Below are positions 16,991 through 23,958 of a stretch of 42,878 nucleotides of DNA, piece by piece. The notes below the pieces were generated by a model that made no database searches, was not told the DNA's origin, and saw nothing but the letters and a program-made list of their open reading frames with translations. Made by a program: the position numbers and the translations under genes. The DNA lies in the NCBI GenBank assembly GCA_009827225.1, contig WUAI01000028.1, forward strand, positions 1 to 42,878. Reading direction: 5' to 3'. This stretch comes from Flavobacteriaceae bacterium. Its GTDB lineage: Bacteria > Bacteroidota > Bacteroidia > Flavobacteriales > Flavobacteriaceae. How positions within the stretch are numbered: the stretch's first letter is position 1; each line of letters begins with the position of its first letter.

Positions 16991-17920
16991 TTGAAAGTTC
17001 TTCACCTCGATACCAATCATCCACTCCTCCTTGAAAGTTTAACCAAGGAGGGCTTCGAGAATTTCGAAGATTATGAAGGAAGTAAAGAGGAAATCGAAAA
17101 GAAAATTCATGAATTTGATGGTGTTGTCATTCGAAGTCGAATTAAAATCGACAAGAAATTCCTAGACGCGGCAGTGCGTCTGAAGTTTATCGCAAGAGTT
17201 GGGGCCGGCATGGATAGTATTGATACAGAATATGCCGAAGAAAAAGGGGTTCATCTAATCAATGCTCCTGAAGGAAACCGGGATGCAGTTGGTGAACATA
17301 CCCTGGGTATGTTGCTTTCCCTTATGAACAAATTATCGAACAGCAATCGCGAAATACGACAAGGGTCCTGGAACCGTGAAGGGAACCGCGGCATCGAACT
17401 TGGTGGAAAGACCGTGGGAATTATTGGTTACGGAAATATGGGAAGCGCCTTCGCAAAAAAATTACGCGGATTTCATTGTGATGTGATCTGTTATGATATT
17501 CTTGAGGGGGTAGACGATAAAAACGCTGAGCAGGTGACTTTAAGGCAACTCCAAAAAAGGAGTGATGTATTGAGCTTACATACACCCTGGACCCCGCTCA
17601 CCGATAAAATGATCAATGCCGAATTCATCGATGCCTTTCACAAACCCTTCTGGTTTATCAATACAGCAAGAGGCAAGAGTGTGGTTACCAAAGACCTGGT
17701 GGCAGCCCTTAAAAGCGGTAAGATTCTCGGGGCAGGACTGGATGTTTTAGAATATGAAAAGAGCTCGTTCGAATCATTGTTCACTCCGAAAATGCCAAGA
17801 GAGTTCAAAGAACTTCTTGAAATGGACAATGTGATCTTGAGTCCGCATGTAGCTGGTTGGAGTACCGAGAGCAAAGAGAAACTGGCTAAGGTGGTGGTAA
17901 AAAAAATCCTGGAGTTATAA
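16991..17920 (+). CDS. NAD-dependent D-2-hydroxyacid dehydrogenase, phosphoglycerate dehydrogenase-like
   Basis: A 309-residue cytoplasmic oxidoreductase with the NAD site GYGNMG (146-151) and the catalytic triad Arg227 (NTARG), Glu254 (GAGLDVLEYE) and His286 (SPHVAGW). It lacks an ACT domain, so it is not a long regulated SerA. Similar flavobacterial proteins are often annotated as SerA, but no serC is adjacent, so the substrate (3-phosphoglycerate or another 2-hydroxyacid) stays open. It starts at TTG 16991, 3 nt after the cupin gene. Confidence 0.87.
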   Translation: MKVLHLDTNHPLLLESLTKEGFENFEDYEGSKEEIEKKIHEFDGVVIRSRIKIDKKFLDAAVRLKFIARVGAGMDSIDTEYAEEKGVHLINAPEGNRDAVGEHTLGMLLSLMNKLSNSNREIRQGSWNREGNRGIELGGKTVGIIGYGNMGSAFAKKLRGFHCDVICYDILEGVDDKNAEQVTLRQLQKRSDVLSLHTPWTPLTDKMINAEFIDAFHKPFWFINTARGKSVVTKDLVAALKSGKILGAGLDVLEYEKSSFESLFTPKMPREFKELLEMDNVILSPHVAGWSTESKEKLAKVVVKKILEL

Positions 17921-17943
17921 CCTGAAGTTCTAAACTAGTTAGA

Positions 17944-18363
17944 GTGAAAAAAACCGTTCTGATATTTGGTGCACTCGCTATGGCCCTACTGATACTCTTT
18001 CAGCTGAGCAAGTATTCCATATCAACGTCGAATATAAAGATCGAATTGGTGATTACGGTGGTGGCTGTGGTTTTCTTTGTTATCGGACTTTACCTAAATC
18101 AAAAAAGATCAAAAGGACAGGAAATTGCCAATCCACAGATAGAGATCGATCGTGAAAAGATTTCTGAATTGGGTATCAGCGATCGTGAATATGAAATTTT
18201 GGTGCAAATTGCGGAAGGTCTCTCCAATAAGGAAATTGCGGACAAACTTTTCATTTCAGAAAGTACCATAAAGACCCATGTTTCCAACCTCTTCGTAAAA
18301 TTGGATGCCAAAAGACGAACCCAGGCAATCCAAAAGGCCAAACAACTTCGTATCATCGCTTAA
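17944..18363 (+). CDS. Membrane-anchored LuxR-type transcription regulator
   Basis: A 139-residue protein: two N-terminal membrane helices (about 4-22 and 34-52), a short linker, then a GerE/LuxR DNA-binding domain (about 75-137; SDREYEILVQIAEGLSNKEIA and SESTIKTHVSNLFVKL are the classic blocks). It has no receiver domain, so its input must come through the membrane part or a partner. The start is GTG 17944. It is followed by an inverted repeat and the DUF4199 gene, which may be its target. Confidence 0.85.
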   Translation: MKKTVLIFGALAMALLILFQLSKYSISTSNIKIELVITVVAVVFFVIGLYLNQKRSKGQEIANPQIEIDREKISELGISDREYEILVQIAEGLSNKEIADKLFISESTIKTHVSNLFVKLDAKRRTQAIQKAKQLRIIA

Positions 18364-18375
18364 AAAGGTGAATCG

Positions 18376-18408
18376 TACTAAAGTAGGATAGTTTTTGGTA
18401 CTTTAGTA
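18376..18408. promoter_or_regulatory. 10 bp inverted repeat, candidate operator before the DUF4199 gene
   Basis: TACTAAAGTA (18376-18385) and its perfect reverse complement TACTTTAGTA (18399-18408), separated by 13 nt, lie 54 nt before the DUF4199 start. LuxR-type domains bind dyad sequences, and the regulator gene ends 12 nt upstream, so this is a reasonable binding site. It could also be a weak hairpin without function. Confidence 0.5.
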
Positions 18409-18462
18409 TGACCGATTTTCATGAACCTACTCCTACATTTGAACAACCTTTAAACCAACGTC

Positions 18463-18969
18463 ATGAAAAACACAGTTATCAAGTACGGATTATACGCCCT
18501 ATTACTCGCTGCAATATTATTTGCCTTAGCATTATTTATTGGAGATGGAATGTCTTACAGCATACAAGAAGTATTTGGGTATTCCACCATGGCCCTTTCT
18601 CTTGTATTTGTTTACTTCGGAATTCGTCATTTCAGAAATAATGTGAACGACGGAAAAGTTTCCTTCGGAAAAGCATTTTTGATCGGTTTGCTTATTTCGG
18701 CTTTTGCAGGCGTAGGATTTGGGATCGTAGATTATATCTACACCGCTTTTATCAACCCAGATTTTGTCGCTGAATACCAGACAACCATGTTAGAGACTAT
18801 GAAAGCAGAACTCCCTGCGGAGGAATTCAAGGTAAAAAGCGAAGAGCTGAAACAGCAAATGGCTGATTACGGAAGCTCTGGATTTATGGCCGCACTCATG
18901 TTCATTACGGTGGTCATGATGGGGATCGTTGTTTCTTTGATCTCAGCCTTACTATTACAACGTAAATAA
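18463..18969 (+). CDS. DUF4199 family membrane protein
   Basis: A 168-residue inner-membrane protein with four hydrophobic segments (about 8-27, 37-52, 67-88 and 141-165) and a polar, charged loop of about 50 residues between helices 3 and 4 (ETMKAELPAEEFKVKSEELKQQM). This layout is typical of DUF4199. Function unknown. It follows the LuxR-type gene and the inverted repeat. Confidence 0.82.
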   Translation: MKNTVIKYGLYALLLAAILFALALFIGDGMSYSIQEVFGYSTMALSLVFVYFGIRHFRNNVNDGKVSFGKAFLIGLLISAFAGVGFGIVDYIYTAFINPDFVAEYQTTMLETMKAELPAEEFKVKSEELKQQMADYGSSGFMAALMFITVVMMGIVVSLISALLLQRK

Positions 18970-18976
18970 ATTTATC

Positions 18977-19435
18977 ATGCAGTACAAAGCAGATTCACCG
19001 GAAGACTATATCAGTCAAATTCCGGAAGAAAGGAAAGCCCCTATGAAGCGATTGCGCAAGGTGATCCAGGATAATATCCCCGACGGATTTGAAGAAGGAA
19101 TAAGCTATGGAATGATTGGGTATTACGTCCCACACAGCATTTATCCCGATGGGTATCATTGTTCTCCTGAACTACCATTACCTTTTATGAATATCGCATC
19201 GCAAAAGAATTTTGTGGCGCTCTATCATTCCGGTATTTATGCGAAAAAGGAATTACTGGATTGGTTCGTTGCTGAATACCCCAAACATTGCAAACGAAAA
19301 TTAGATATGGGAAAAAGCTGCGTTCGTTTCAAGAGCATGGATGATATCCCTTATGATCTCATCGCCGAATTATGTACCAGGATGACTGTCCAGGAATGGA
19401 TCGATATTTATGAGCATAACGTTAAAAACCGTTGA
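18977..19435 (+). CDS. DUF1801 (YdhG-like) family protein, copy 1
   Basis: A 152-residue cytoplasmic protein with the DUF1801 pattern: YISQIPEERKAPMKRLRKVI near the start, GFEEGISYGMIGYYVP (about 35-50), then a region with FVALYHSGIYAKKELL and GKSCVRFKSMDDIP. The family is linked by some work to iron delivery (YdhG/FdhX-like), but a precise role is not established. It is followed after 1 nt by a second DUF1801 gene. Confidence 0.82.
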   Translation: MQYKADSPEDYISQIPEERKAPMKRLRKVIQDNIPDGFEEGISYGMIGYYVPHSIYPDGYHCSPELPLPFMNIASQKNFVALYHSGIYAKKELLDWFVAEYPKHCKRKLDMGKSCVRFKSMDDIPYDLIAELCTRMTVQEWIDIYEHNVKNR

Positions 19436-19436
19436 T

Positions 19437-19844
19437 ATGTACGAACTAAAAACAAAGCAGAATGATACCGATGTCCTGGCATTCCTAAAAGGTTTTGAAA
19501 ACGAAGAGCGATATCCCGATTTACTAAAGTTATTGGATATGCTTTCTGAAATTAGCGGATACCCGGCGAAAATGTGGGGTAAAAGCATCGTAGGTTTTGG
19601 ATCCTACACCTACCAGGGGAAATCGACTTCAGGGGAATGGTTCTTTATAGGGTTTTCTCCAAGAAAGGCTAATATTTCCATCTACGCTATTTCCGGATTT
19701 GAAAAAGAAAAAGACCTGATGTCCCAGCTCGGTAAGTATAAAACCGGAAAATCCTGTTTGTATGTTAATCGGCTAGACGATATCGATGTAGAGATCCTTG
19801 AGGAGTTCATGAAACGTTCTATGGAAGTAATGAAAGATTGGTAA
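19437..19844 (+). CDS. DUF1801 (YdhG-like) family protein, copy 2
   Basis: A 135-residue protein sharing the DUF1801 plan with the gene before it (YPDLLKLLDMLSEISGYPAKMWGKSIVGFGSY, then a GKSCLYVNRLDDID block equivalent to GKSCVRFKSMDDIP of copy 1). I chose ATG 19437, 1 nt after the upstream stop; an ATG at 19410 lies inside copy 1. The two copies are clearly diverged, so this is not a recent duplication. Function unknown. Confidence 0.8.
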   Translation: MYELKTKQNDTDVLAFLKGFENEERYPDLLKLLDMLSEISGYPAKMWGKSIVGFGSYTYQGKSTSGEWFFIGFSPRKANISIYAISGFEKEKDLMSQLGKYKTGKSCLYVNRLDDIDVEILEEFMKRSMEVMKDW

Positions 19845-19859
19845 TTAAAAACACACAAA

Positions 19860-20246
19860 ATGAATAAAAGAGTAACTGGCCTTGGCGGATTCTTCTTTAA
19901 GACGAAAGATCCCGATGCTATTAAAACATGGTACAAAGAACGACTTGGAATCCCTACCGATCAATACGGTTGGACTTTTTGGTGGCGGGACGAAGATGGG
20001 AACAAGTGTTCGACGCAATGGAGTCCTTTTAAAGAAGATACAAAGTACTTCAGCCCTAGTGAGAAGCAGTTCATGATGAATTTTCGGGTAGAGAATTTGA
20101 AAGAACTATTGGAAGTTCTAAAAGAGGAAGGAGTCACCGTAGTAGGAGAAATGGAAGAATACGATTACGGAAAATTTGGTTGGATCCTGGATCCTGAAGG
20201 CAACAAAATTGAACTTTGGGAGCCCGTGGATAGCGCATTTTTATAG
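19860..20246 (+). CDS. VOC-family (glyoxalase/bleomycin-resistance fold) protein
   Basis: A 128-residue single-domain protein with the vicinal-oxygen-chelate fold: GLGGFFFKTKDPDAIKTWYKERLG at the start and the closing block GWILDPEGNKIELWEP (about 106-121), whose Glu is the usual metal ligand. Reaction unknown; the family includes lyases, dioxygenases and drug-binding proteins. It is 15 nt after the DUF1801 pair. Confidence 0.85.
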   Translation: MNKRVTGLGGFFFKTKDPDAIKTWYKERLGIPTDQYGWTFWWRDEDGNKCSTQWSPFKEDTKYFSPSEKQFMMNFRVENLKELLEVLKEEGVTVVGEMEEYDYGKFGWILDPEGNKIELWEPVDSAFL

Positions 20247-20256
20247 GTATATTCAT

Positions 20257-20314
20257 TCATAAAAGTATATGAATTCCAATAGGATAGGTTTAAAAAAAAT
20301 TCATACTTTTATGA
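20257..20314. promoter_or_regulatory. 12 bp inverted repeat upstream of the TM2 gene
   Basis: TCATAAAAGTAT (20257-20268) and its exact reverse complement ATACTTTTATGA (20303-20314), 34 nt apart, lie 22 nt before the TM2 gene. With a 2 nt bulge the pairing extends into ATGAATT/AATTCAT. It could be a terminator-like fold, an operator, or two promoter-like elements facing each other. Confidence 0.45.
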
Positions 20315-20336
20315 TTCAACTAAAACCAAATTCAAA

Positions 20337-20726
20337 ATGTCTGAAGAAAATAACGAAAACTTAGGCGACGAAATCAAAGACGATGCTAAAAACATCGCAG
20401 ACGAAGCCAAAAGTACGACTGAAGAATTCAAAGAAGGCTGGAATCAAGCAACTAAAGGTGGGGAAAATAAAAAACTACTGGCCGGTTTACTGGCTATTTT
20501 TGTTGGCTATCTGGGAGTTCACAAATTCATACTGGGTTATAACAAGGAAGGGTTTATTCTCCTTGGAGGATTCCTTATTGGTGTAGTAACATATTGCTTT
20601 GTGATTGGGATCTTCATTATTATGGCAGTAGGTATTGTCTCTCTTATTGAAGGGATCATTTATCTCACAAAAAGTGACGAAGAGTTCTACGAAACCTATC
20701 AGGCGAATAAGAAACCCTGGTTCTAA
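20337..20726 (+). CDS. TM2-domain membrane protein
   Basis: A 129-residue protein with an acidic N-terminal soluble part (about 1-42) and a TM2 domain: two membrane helices (about 46-66 and 72-105) around GYLGVHKFILGYNKEGFILL, the family hallmark. Its N-terminal region (LGDEIKDDAKNIADEAKSTTEEF) looks like an amphipathic helix. Role unknown. It has its own terminator. Confidence 0.85.
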   Translation: MSEENNENLGDEIKDDAKNIADEAKSTTEEFKEGWNQATKGGENKKLLAGLLAIFVGYLGVHKFILGYNKEGFILLGGFLIGVVTYCFVIGIFIIMAVGIVSLIEGIIYLTKSDEEFYETYQANKKPWF

Positions 20727-20732
20727 AACATT

Positions 20733-20768
20733 AAAAGCTTTTGGAAAAATTCTCCCAAAAGCTTTTTT
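20733..20768 (+). terminator. Rho-independent terminator after the TM2 gene
   Basis: A perfect 12 bp stem (AAAAGCTTTTGG at 20733-20744, CCAAAAGCTTTT at 20755-20766) with a 10 nt loop and a T6 run. It separates the TM2 gene from the arsenic-type cluster. Confidence 0.85.
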
Positions 20769-20785
20769 ATTTCATATTATCATCG

Positions 20786-20798
20786 TAATATTGCAATA
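20786..20798. promoter_or_regulatory. Candidate ArsR operator
   Basis: The palindrome TATTGCAATA (20789-20798) lies 12 nt before the arsR start. ArsR/SmtB repressors bind AT-rich dyads that overlap their own promoters, so autoregulation here is plausible but unproven. Confidence 0.4.
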
Positions 20799-20810
20799 AA
20801 TAATTTTATT

Positions 20811-21134
20811 ATGGGAGTTTCAAAGAGATTTTTACATTCCGTTCAGGTGAACCAGCTGGCCGATATGGCAAAGGTGCTTTCGCATCCTGCCCGAATTTCA
20901 ATTTTGAATTACATCGGAGATTGCGATGGTTGCCTGTGCAAAGACATTTCAGAAAAGATACGCTTGTCACAACCCACCACTTCACAACACCTTCAGGTGA
21001 TCAAGAAGTCCGGTTTGTTGAAAAGCAAATTTGAAGGAAAGAGTCAATATTATACCATTAACAAGGACAAACTGACCGCTTTGAAGGATCTGTTTCATGA
21101 TTTCTTTGAAACCACCGAGCAAAAATGTTGTTAA
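20811..21134 (+). CDS. arsR: ArsR-family transcriptional repressor
   Basis: A 107-residue winged-helix repressor. The helix before the recognition helix carries C38, C41 and C43 (CDGCLCKDI), matching the CxC arsenite site of ArsR proteins; the recognition helix is SQPTTSQHLQVIKKSGLL (54-71), followed by the wing. The protein ends in Cys-Cys, which could add metal ligands. It should repress the genes downstream until As(III) or another thiophilic metal binds. Confidence 0.92.
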   Translation: MGVSKRFLHSVQVNQLADMAKVLSHPARISILNYIGDCDGCLCKDISEKIRLSQPTTSQHLQVIKKSGLLKSKFEGKSQYYTINKDKLTALKDLFHDFFETTEQKCC

Positions 21135-21150
21135 CGCAAAACACTTCAGC

Positions 21151-21642
21151 ATGAAAACAAAAGAATTTATCAACGTATTACAAGAGCATCAGGACAAATC
21201 ACTGTTATTCGAATATACCCAGGGACAACTCGTGGGTGCTAATTATCATATCACGGAAGTAAAACATGTGAAGATCGACTCCGTGGATTGCGGAGCCGGC
21301 ACCGATGCCTGGAATGAGACGATCGTGCAACTCTGGGAAAGCCCGTCTGAGTTGGGGAAAACCGAGTATATGACAACTTACAAAGCCATGGGAATTCTCA
21401 ATAAGGTAGGTAGAATGAAATCCTACGACATGGAAGCTGAGATCAAAATCGAATACAGCAATCCATTATTTCACACGGCACAATTGTTTATTAACGATTT
21501 CGAAATACACGGGAACAACCTGCTCTTTAAATTAGCCGTGGAAAAAACCGATTGCAAAGCCAAAGAAACCTGTGGTGTTCCGGAAACCGTGGAAGTCACT
21601 GCGGAAGCTGAAAGCTGTGCACCGGGTTCTGGTTGTTGTTAA
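21151..21642 (+). CDS. DUF6428 family protein
   Basis: A 163-residue cytoplasmic protein. From memory, DUF6428 proteins are regularly found between arsR and arsC in flavobacteria; the N-terminal MKTKEFINVLQEHQDKSLLF and GANYHITEVKHVKIDSVDCG are typical. Its C-terminus is Cys-rich (residues about 139-163, ending GSGCC), which suggests thiol binding of arsenic, but that is inference. I chose ATG 21151; an ATG at 21097 lies inside arsR. The next gene starts 1 nt after its stop. Confidence 0.75.
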   Translation: MKTKEFINVLQEHQDKSLLFEYTQGQLVGANYHITEVKHVKIDSVDCGAGTDAWNETIVQLWESPSELGKTEYMTTYKAMGILNKVGRMKSYDMEAEIKIEYSNPLFHTAQLFINDFEIHGNNLLFKLAVEKTDCKAKETCGVPETVEVTAEAESCAPGSGCC

Positions 21643-21643
21643 C

Positions 21644-22546
21644 ATGAAAATCGTTCCTTTAGAACCCATCCACTATGAACAGGTGGAGCAGATTTATCGG
21701 GATGGCATAGCCACAGGAATAGCGACTTTTGAAACTTCTGTTCCAAGCTGGAAGGCCTGGGACAAGAAGTTTCTCCCTAATTGCCGTTTTGTTTTAATGG
21801 AGAACAATAAGGTAGTCGCCTGGTGTGCATTAAGTCCTGTATCTTCCAGAGATGTCTATAAGTTTGTGGCAGAAGATACCATCTACGTCGCTCCGAATGA
21901 ACAAGGGAATGGGTATGGACTGGAGTTACTCCAACATCTTATAACTGCCAGCGAGGAACAAGGAATATATACTTTACAAGCCGGCATTTTCCCTCAGAAC
22001 CGGGCGAGTATAGAACTCCATAAAAAATGTGGATTCAGGGAAATCGGATATCGGGAACTGGTGTCGCATCGAGATGGGATATGGCACGATAATATTTTAT
22101 TAGAAAGACGAAGTAAAAAAATAAACTATATGAAAAACATCTTGGTATTATGCACCGGAAATAGCTGTCGCAGCCAAATGGCACATGGCTATCTCAAGAA
22201 TATGGCATCAGACAAAGCACAAATCTACAGTGCCGGAATTGAAACGCATGGACTTAACCCCGGAGCCGTATCTATTATGGCGGAAGACGGAATCGATATA
22301 TCTGGACATACCTCAAATCACGTGGACGAATACCAGGGAATACGCTGGGATTATATTATCACGGTATGTGATCATGCGAATGAAAACTGTCCTTTTATTC
22401 CAGCACCCAATGCAGAACGATTGCATCATAATTTCTTCGACCCCTCGAAAGTGATCGGCAGTGAAGCGGAAAAACACGCAGCCTTCCTGAAAGCAAGAAA
22501 TGAGATTAAGGATTATTGTCGTAGCTTTATAGAAACCAATCTATAA
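21644..22546 (+). CDS. Fusion of GNAT acetyltransferase (ArsN-like) and thioredoxin-coupled arsenate reductase (ArsC)
   Basis: A 300-residue open frame. Residues 1-157 are a phosphinothricin/ArsN-type N-acetyltransferase (DTIYVAPNEQGNGYG acetyl-CoA region; closing DGIWHDNILLERR). Residues 163-300 are an LMW-phosphatase-fold arsenate reductase with the CX5R loop C170-R176 and two further Cys; in ArsC numbering C8, C80 and C87, the same spacing as the C10/C82/C89 redox triad of the staphylococcal enzyme. The junction (codons 158-162) is an A7 run at 22115-22121; with six A the first domain would stop at TAA and the second would start at ATG 22130. The fusion could thus be real, slippage-dependent or a sequencing error. 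Confidence 0.85.
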   Translation: MKIVPLEPIHYEQVEQIYRDGIATGIATFETSVPSWKAWDKKFLPNCRFVLMENNKVVAWCALSPVSSRDVYKFVAEDTIYVAPNEQGNGYGLELLQHLITASEEQGIYTLQAGIFPQNRASIELHKKCGFREIGYRELVSHRDGIWHDNILLERRSKKINYMKNILVLCTGNSCRSQMAHGYLKNMASDKAQIYSAGIETHGLNPGAVSIMAEDGIDISGHTSNHVDEYQGIRWDYIITVCDHANENCPFIPAPNAERLHHNFFDPSKVIGSEAEKHAAFLKARNEIKDYCRSFIETNL

Positions 22547-22549
22547 ACC

Positions 22550-22912
22550 ATGTCACTGGCCGCTCAAATTCTTATAGGCTTTATCGCTGTTCTACACATT
22601 TATATTCTCTGGTTTGAAATGTTCGCCTGGACCACAAGAGGACGGAAAATTTTTCGAAGTTTTCCTAAGGAATTGTTTGAGCCTACCAAACCAATGGCAG
22701 CAAATCAAGGGCTTTATAACGGATTCCTGGCAGCCGGTCTTATTTGGTCGTTTTTTATCTCAGACCTCGAGTGGCAATCCAACGTTGCCCTGTTCTTTTT
22801 GATCTGTGTTGCAGTGGCGGGTATTTTTGGAGCTATCACGGCCAGTCGTAAGATTTTCTTCGTACAGGCCCTACCTGCTTTAATCGCCATCTTTGTGGTC
22901 ACTCTGGGCTAA
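22550..22912 (+). CDS. DUF1304 family membrane protein
   Basis: A 120-residue inner-membrane protein with four hydrophobic segments (about 4-26, 52-70, 76-94 and 100-118). The blocks HIYILWFEMFAW and NQGLYNGFLAAGL are typical of DUF1304. Role unknown. It is 3 nt after the GNAT-ArsC gene and probably in that operon, in the place where flavobacterial clusters often carry an arsenite pump; it is far too small to be ACR3. Confidence 0.8.
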   Translation: MSLAAQILIGFIAVLHIYILWFEMFAWTTRGRKIFRSFPKELFEPTKPMAANQGLYNGFLAAGLIWSFFISDLEWQSNVALFFLICVAVAGIFGAITASRKIFFVQALPALIAIFVVTLG

Positions 22913-22977
22913 AAAGGAGTGTTAAACTACTTTTCATGACTTTGGATTTTTTGTACCTTTTCTGAAAAATCAGGGGT

Positions 22978-23415
22978 ATGGATCGATTTGATGTTGCTAT
23001 TCAGAAATTATATAACGCCTTTCACACTGATGAGCTTAATCCAGAATGTTGCAGGCAATGTGCCGTTGGAAACATTCTGGACCAATCTGATGCGTGGAGG
23101 CACCTTTCCGATGAACATGGATCAATTCATCTCAACTACGTAGGGACGGTTCATCAACGAATCGGTCGAAGATTTCAGGGATATCAGCCTCAGGAATTAC
23201 TTCAGATAGAAATTGCATTTCTTAAAGGTTGTGGTTATGAAGTCCCTTTCCGTTTCAATGGAAATAAACCGAAGAATCCCACCAGCAAAGAAACCCTGTT
23301 CAAAGGATTATGCGGCGCTGTGGATAAGCTCTGTGAATTGGAAGGAATTCCATCGATAATGGATTGTTCCACACTTTTCAATTACCAACCAGAACCTATT
23401 GCCATTTCAGCTTAA
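22978..23415 (+). CDS. Conserved Cys-rich flavobacterial protein of unknown function
   Basis: A 145-residue soluble protein with a Cys cluster near the start (PECCRQCAVGNI, C24, C25, C28) and further Cys in KGCGYEVPF and GLCGAVDKLCE. From memory, close relatives are common in flavobacteria and are often labelled Na+-translocating NADH-quinone reductase subunit F; nothing here supports that label (no flavin, NAD or 2Fe-2S ferredoxin motif). The Cys pattern suggests metal or iron-sulphur binding. It lies 65 nt after DUF1304 and 9 nt before a DinB-like gene. Confidence 0.7.
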   Translation: MDRFDVAIQKLYNAFHTDELNPECCRQCAVGNILDQSDAWRHLSDEHGSIHLNYVGTVHQRIGRRFQGYQPQELLQIEIAFLKGCGYEVPFRFNGNKPKNPTSKETLFKGLCGAVDKLCELEGIPSIMDCSTLFNYQPEPIAISA

Positions 23416-23424
23416 GCATGGAAT

Positions 23425-23949
23425 ATGGAATTTAATCTCGACCAATCAATTTCGATATTACATCGTACTCCCATCGTCTTAAAATCGATGCTTCAGGGCC
23501 TTCCAAAAGAATGGACACATCAAAATGAAGGAGGGGACACATGGAGCCCTTTTGATGTGGTGGGTCATCTGATTCATGGCGAAAAAACCGACTGGATGCC
23601 GCGCATCAAGATCATCCTAAGTGATGCTGAGGATAAAACCTTTGAACCTTACGATCGCTTTGCTCAATTCAGACTCAGTAAAGGAAAAGAGCTTAATGAT
23701 CTGCTCGAAGAATTTGAATCCCTAAGAAAATCAAATCTTGACGAACTTTTGAGTTTAAATCTGTCTCCGGAACAGCTCAATCGCGGGGGAATACATCCTG
23801 AGTTGGGACCGGTTATTCTTTCCGAAGTCCTCTCCGCTTGGGTGGTTCATGATCTGGGACATATCGTTCAAGTTTCCAGGGTGATGGCCAAGCAATACAA
23901 AGACGAGGTAGGCCCCTGGCCCGAATATCTTACCGTTTTAAATTCGTAG
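23425..23949 (+). CDS. DinB-family (YfiT-like) putative metal-dependent hydrolase or transferase
   Basis: A 174-residue four-helix-bundle protein with the DinB metal triad H48 (VVGHLIHGE), H142 and H146 (VVHDLGHIVQ). The family includes bacillithiol or mycothiol transferases and other thiol-related enzymes; which activity applies is not clear. It starts 9 nt after the Cys-rich gene and is followed by the permease gene after 9 nt. Confidence 0.82.
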   Translation: MEFNLDQSISILHRTPIVLKSMLQGLPKEWTHQNEGGDTWSPFDVVGHLIHGEKTDWMPRIKIILSDAEDKTFEPYDRFAQFRLSKGKELNDLLEEFESLRKSNLDELLSLNLSPEQLNRGGIHPELGPVILSEVLSAWVVHDLGHIVQVSRVMAKQYKDEVGPWPEYLTVLNS

Positions 23950-23958
23950 ATTCGCCTT

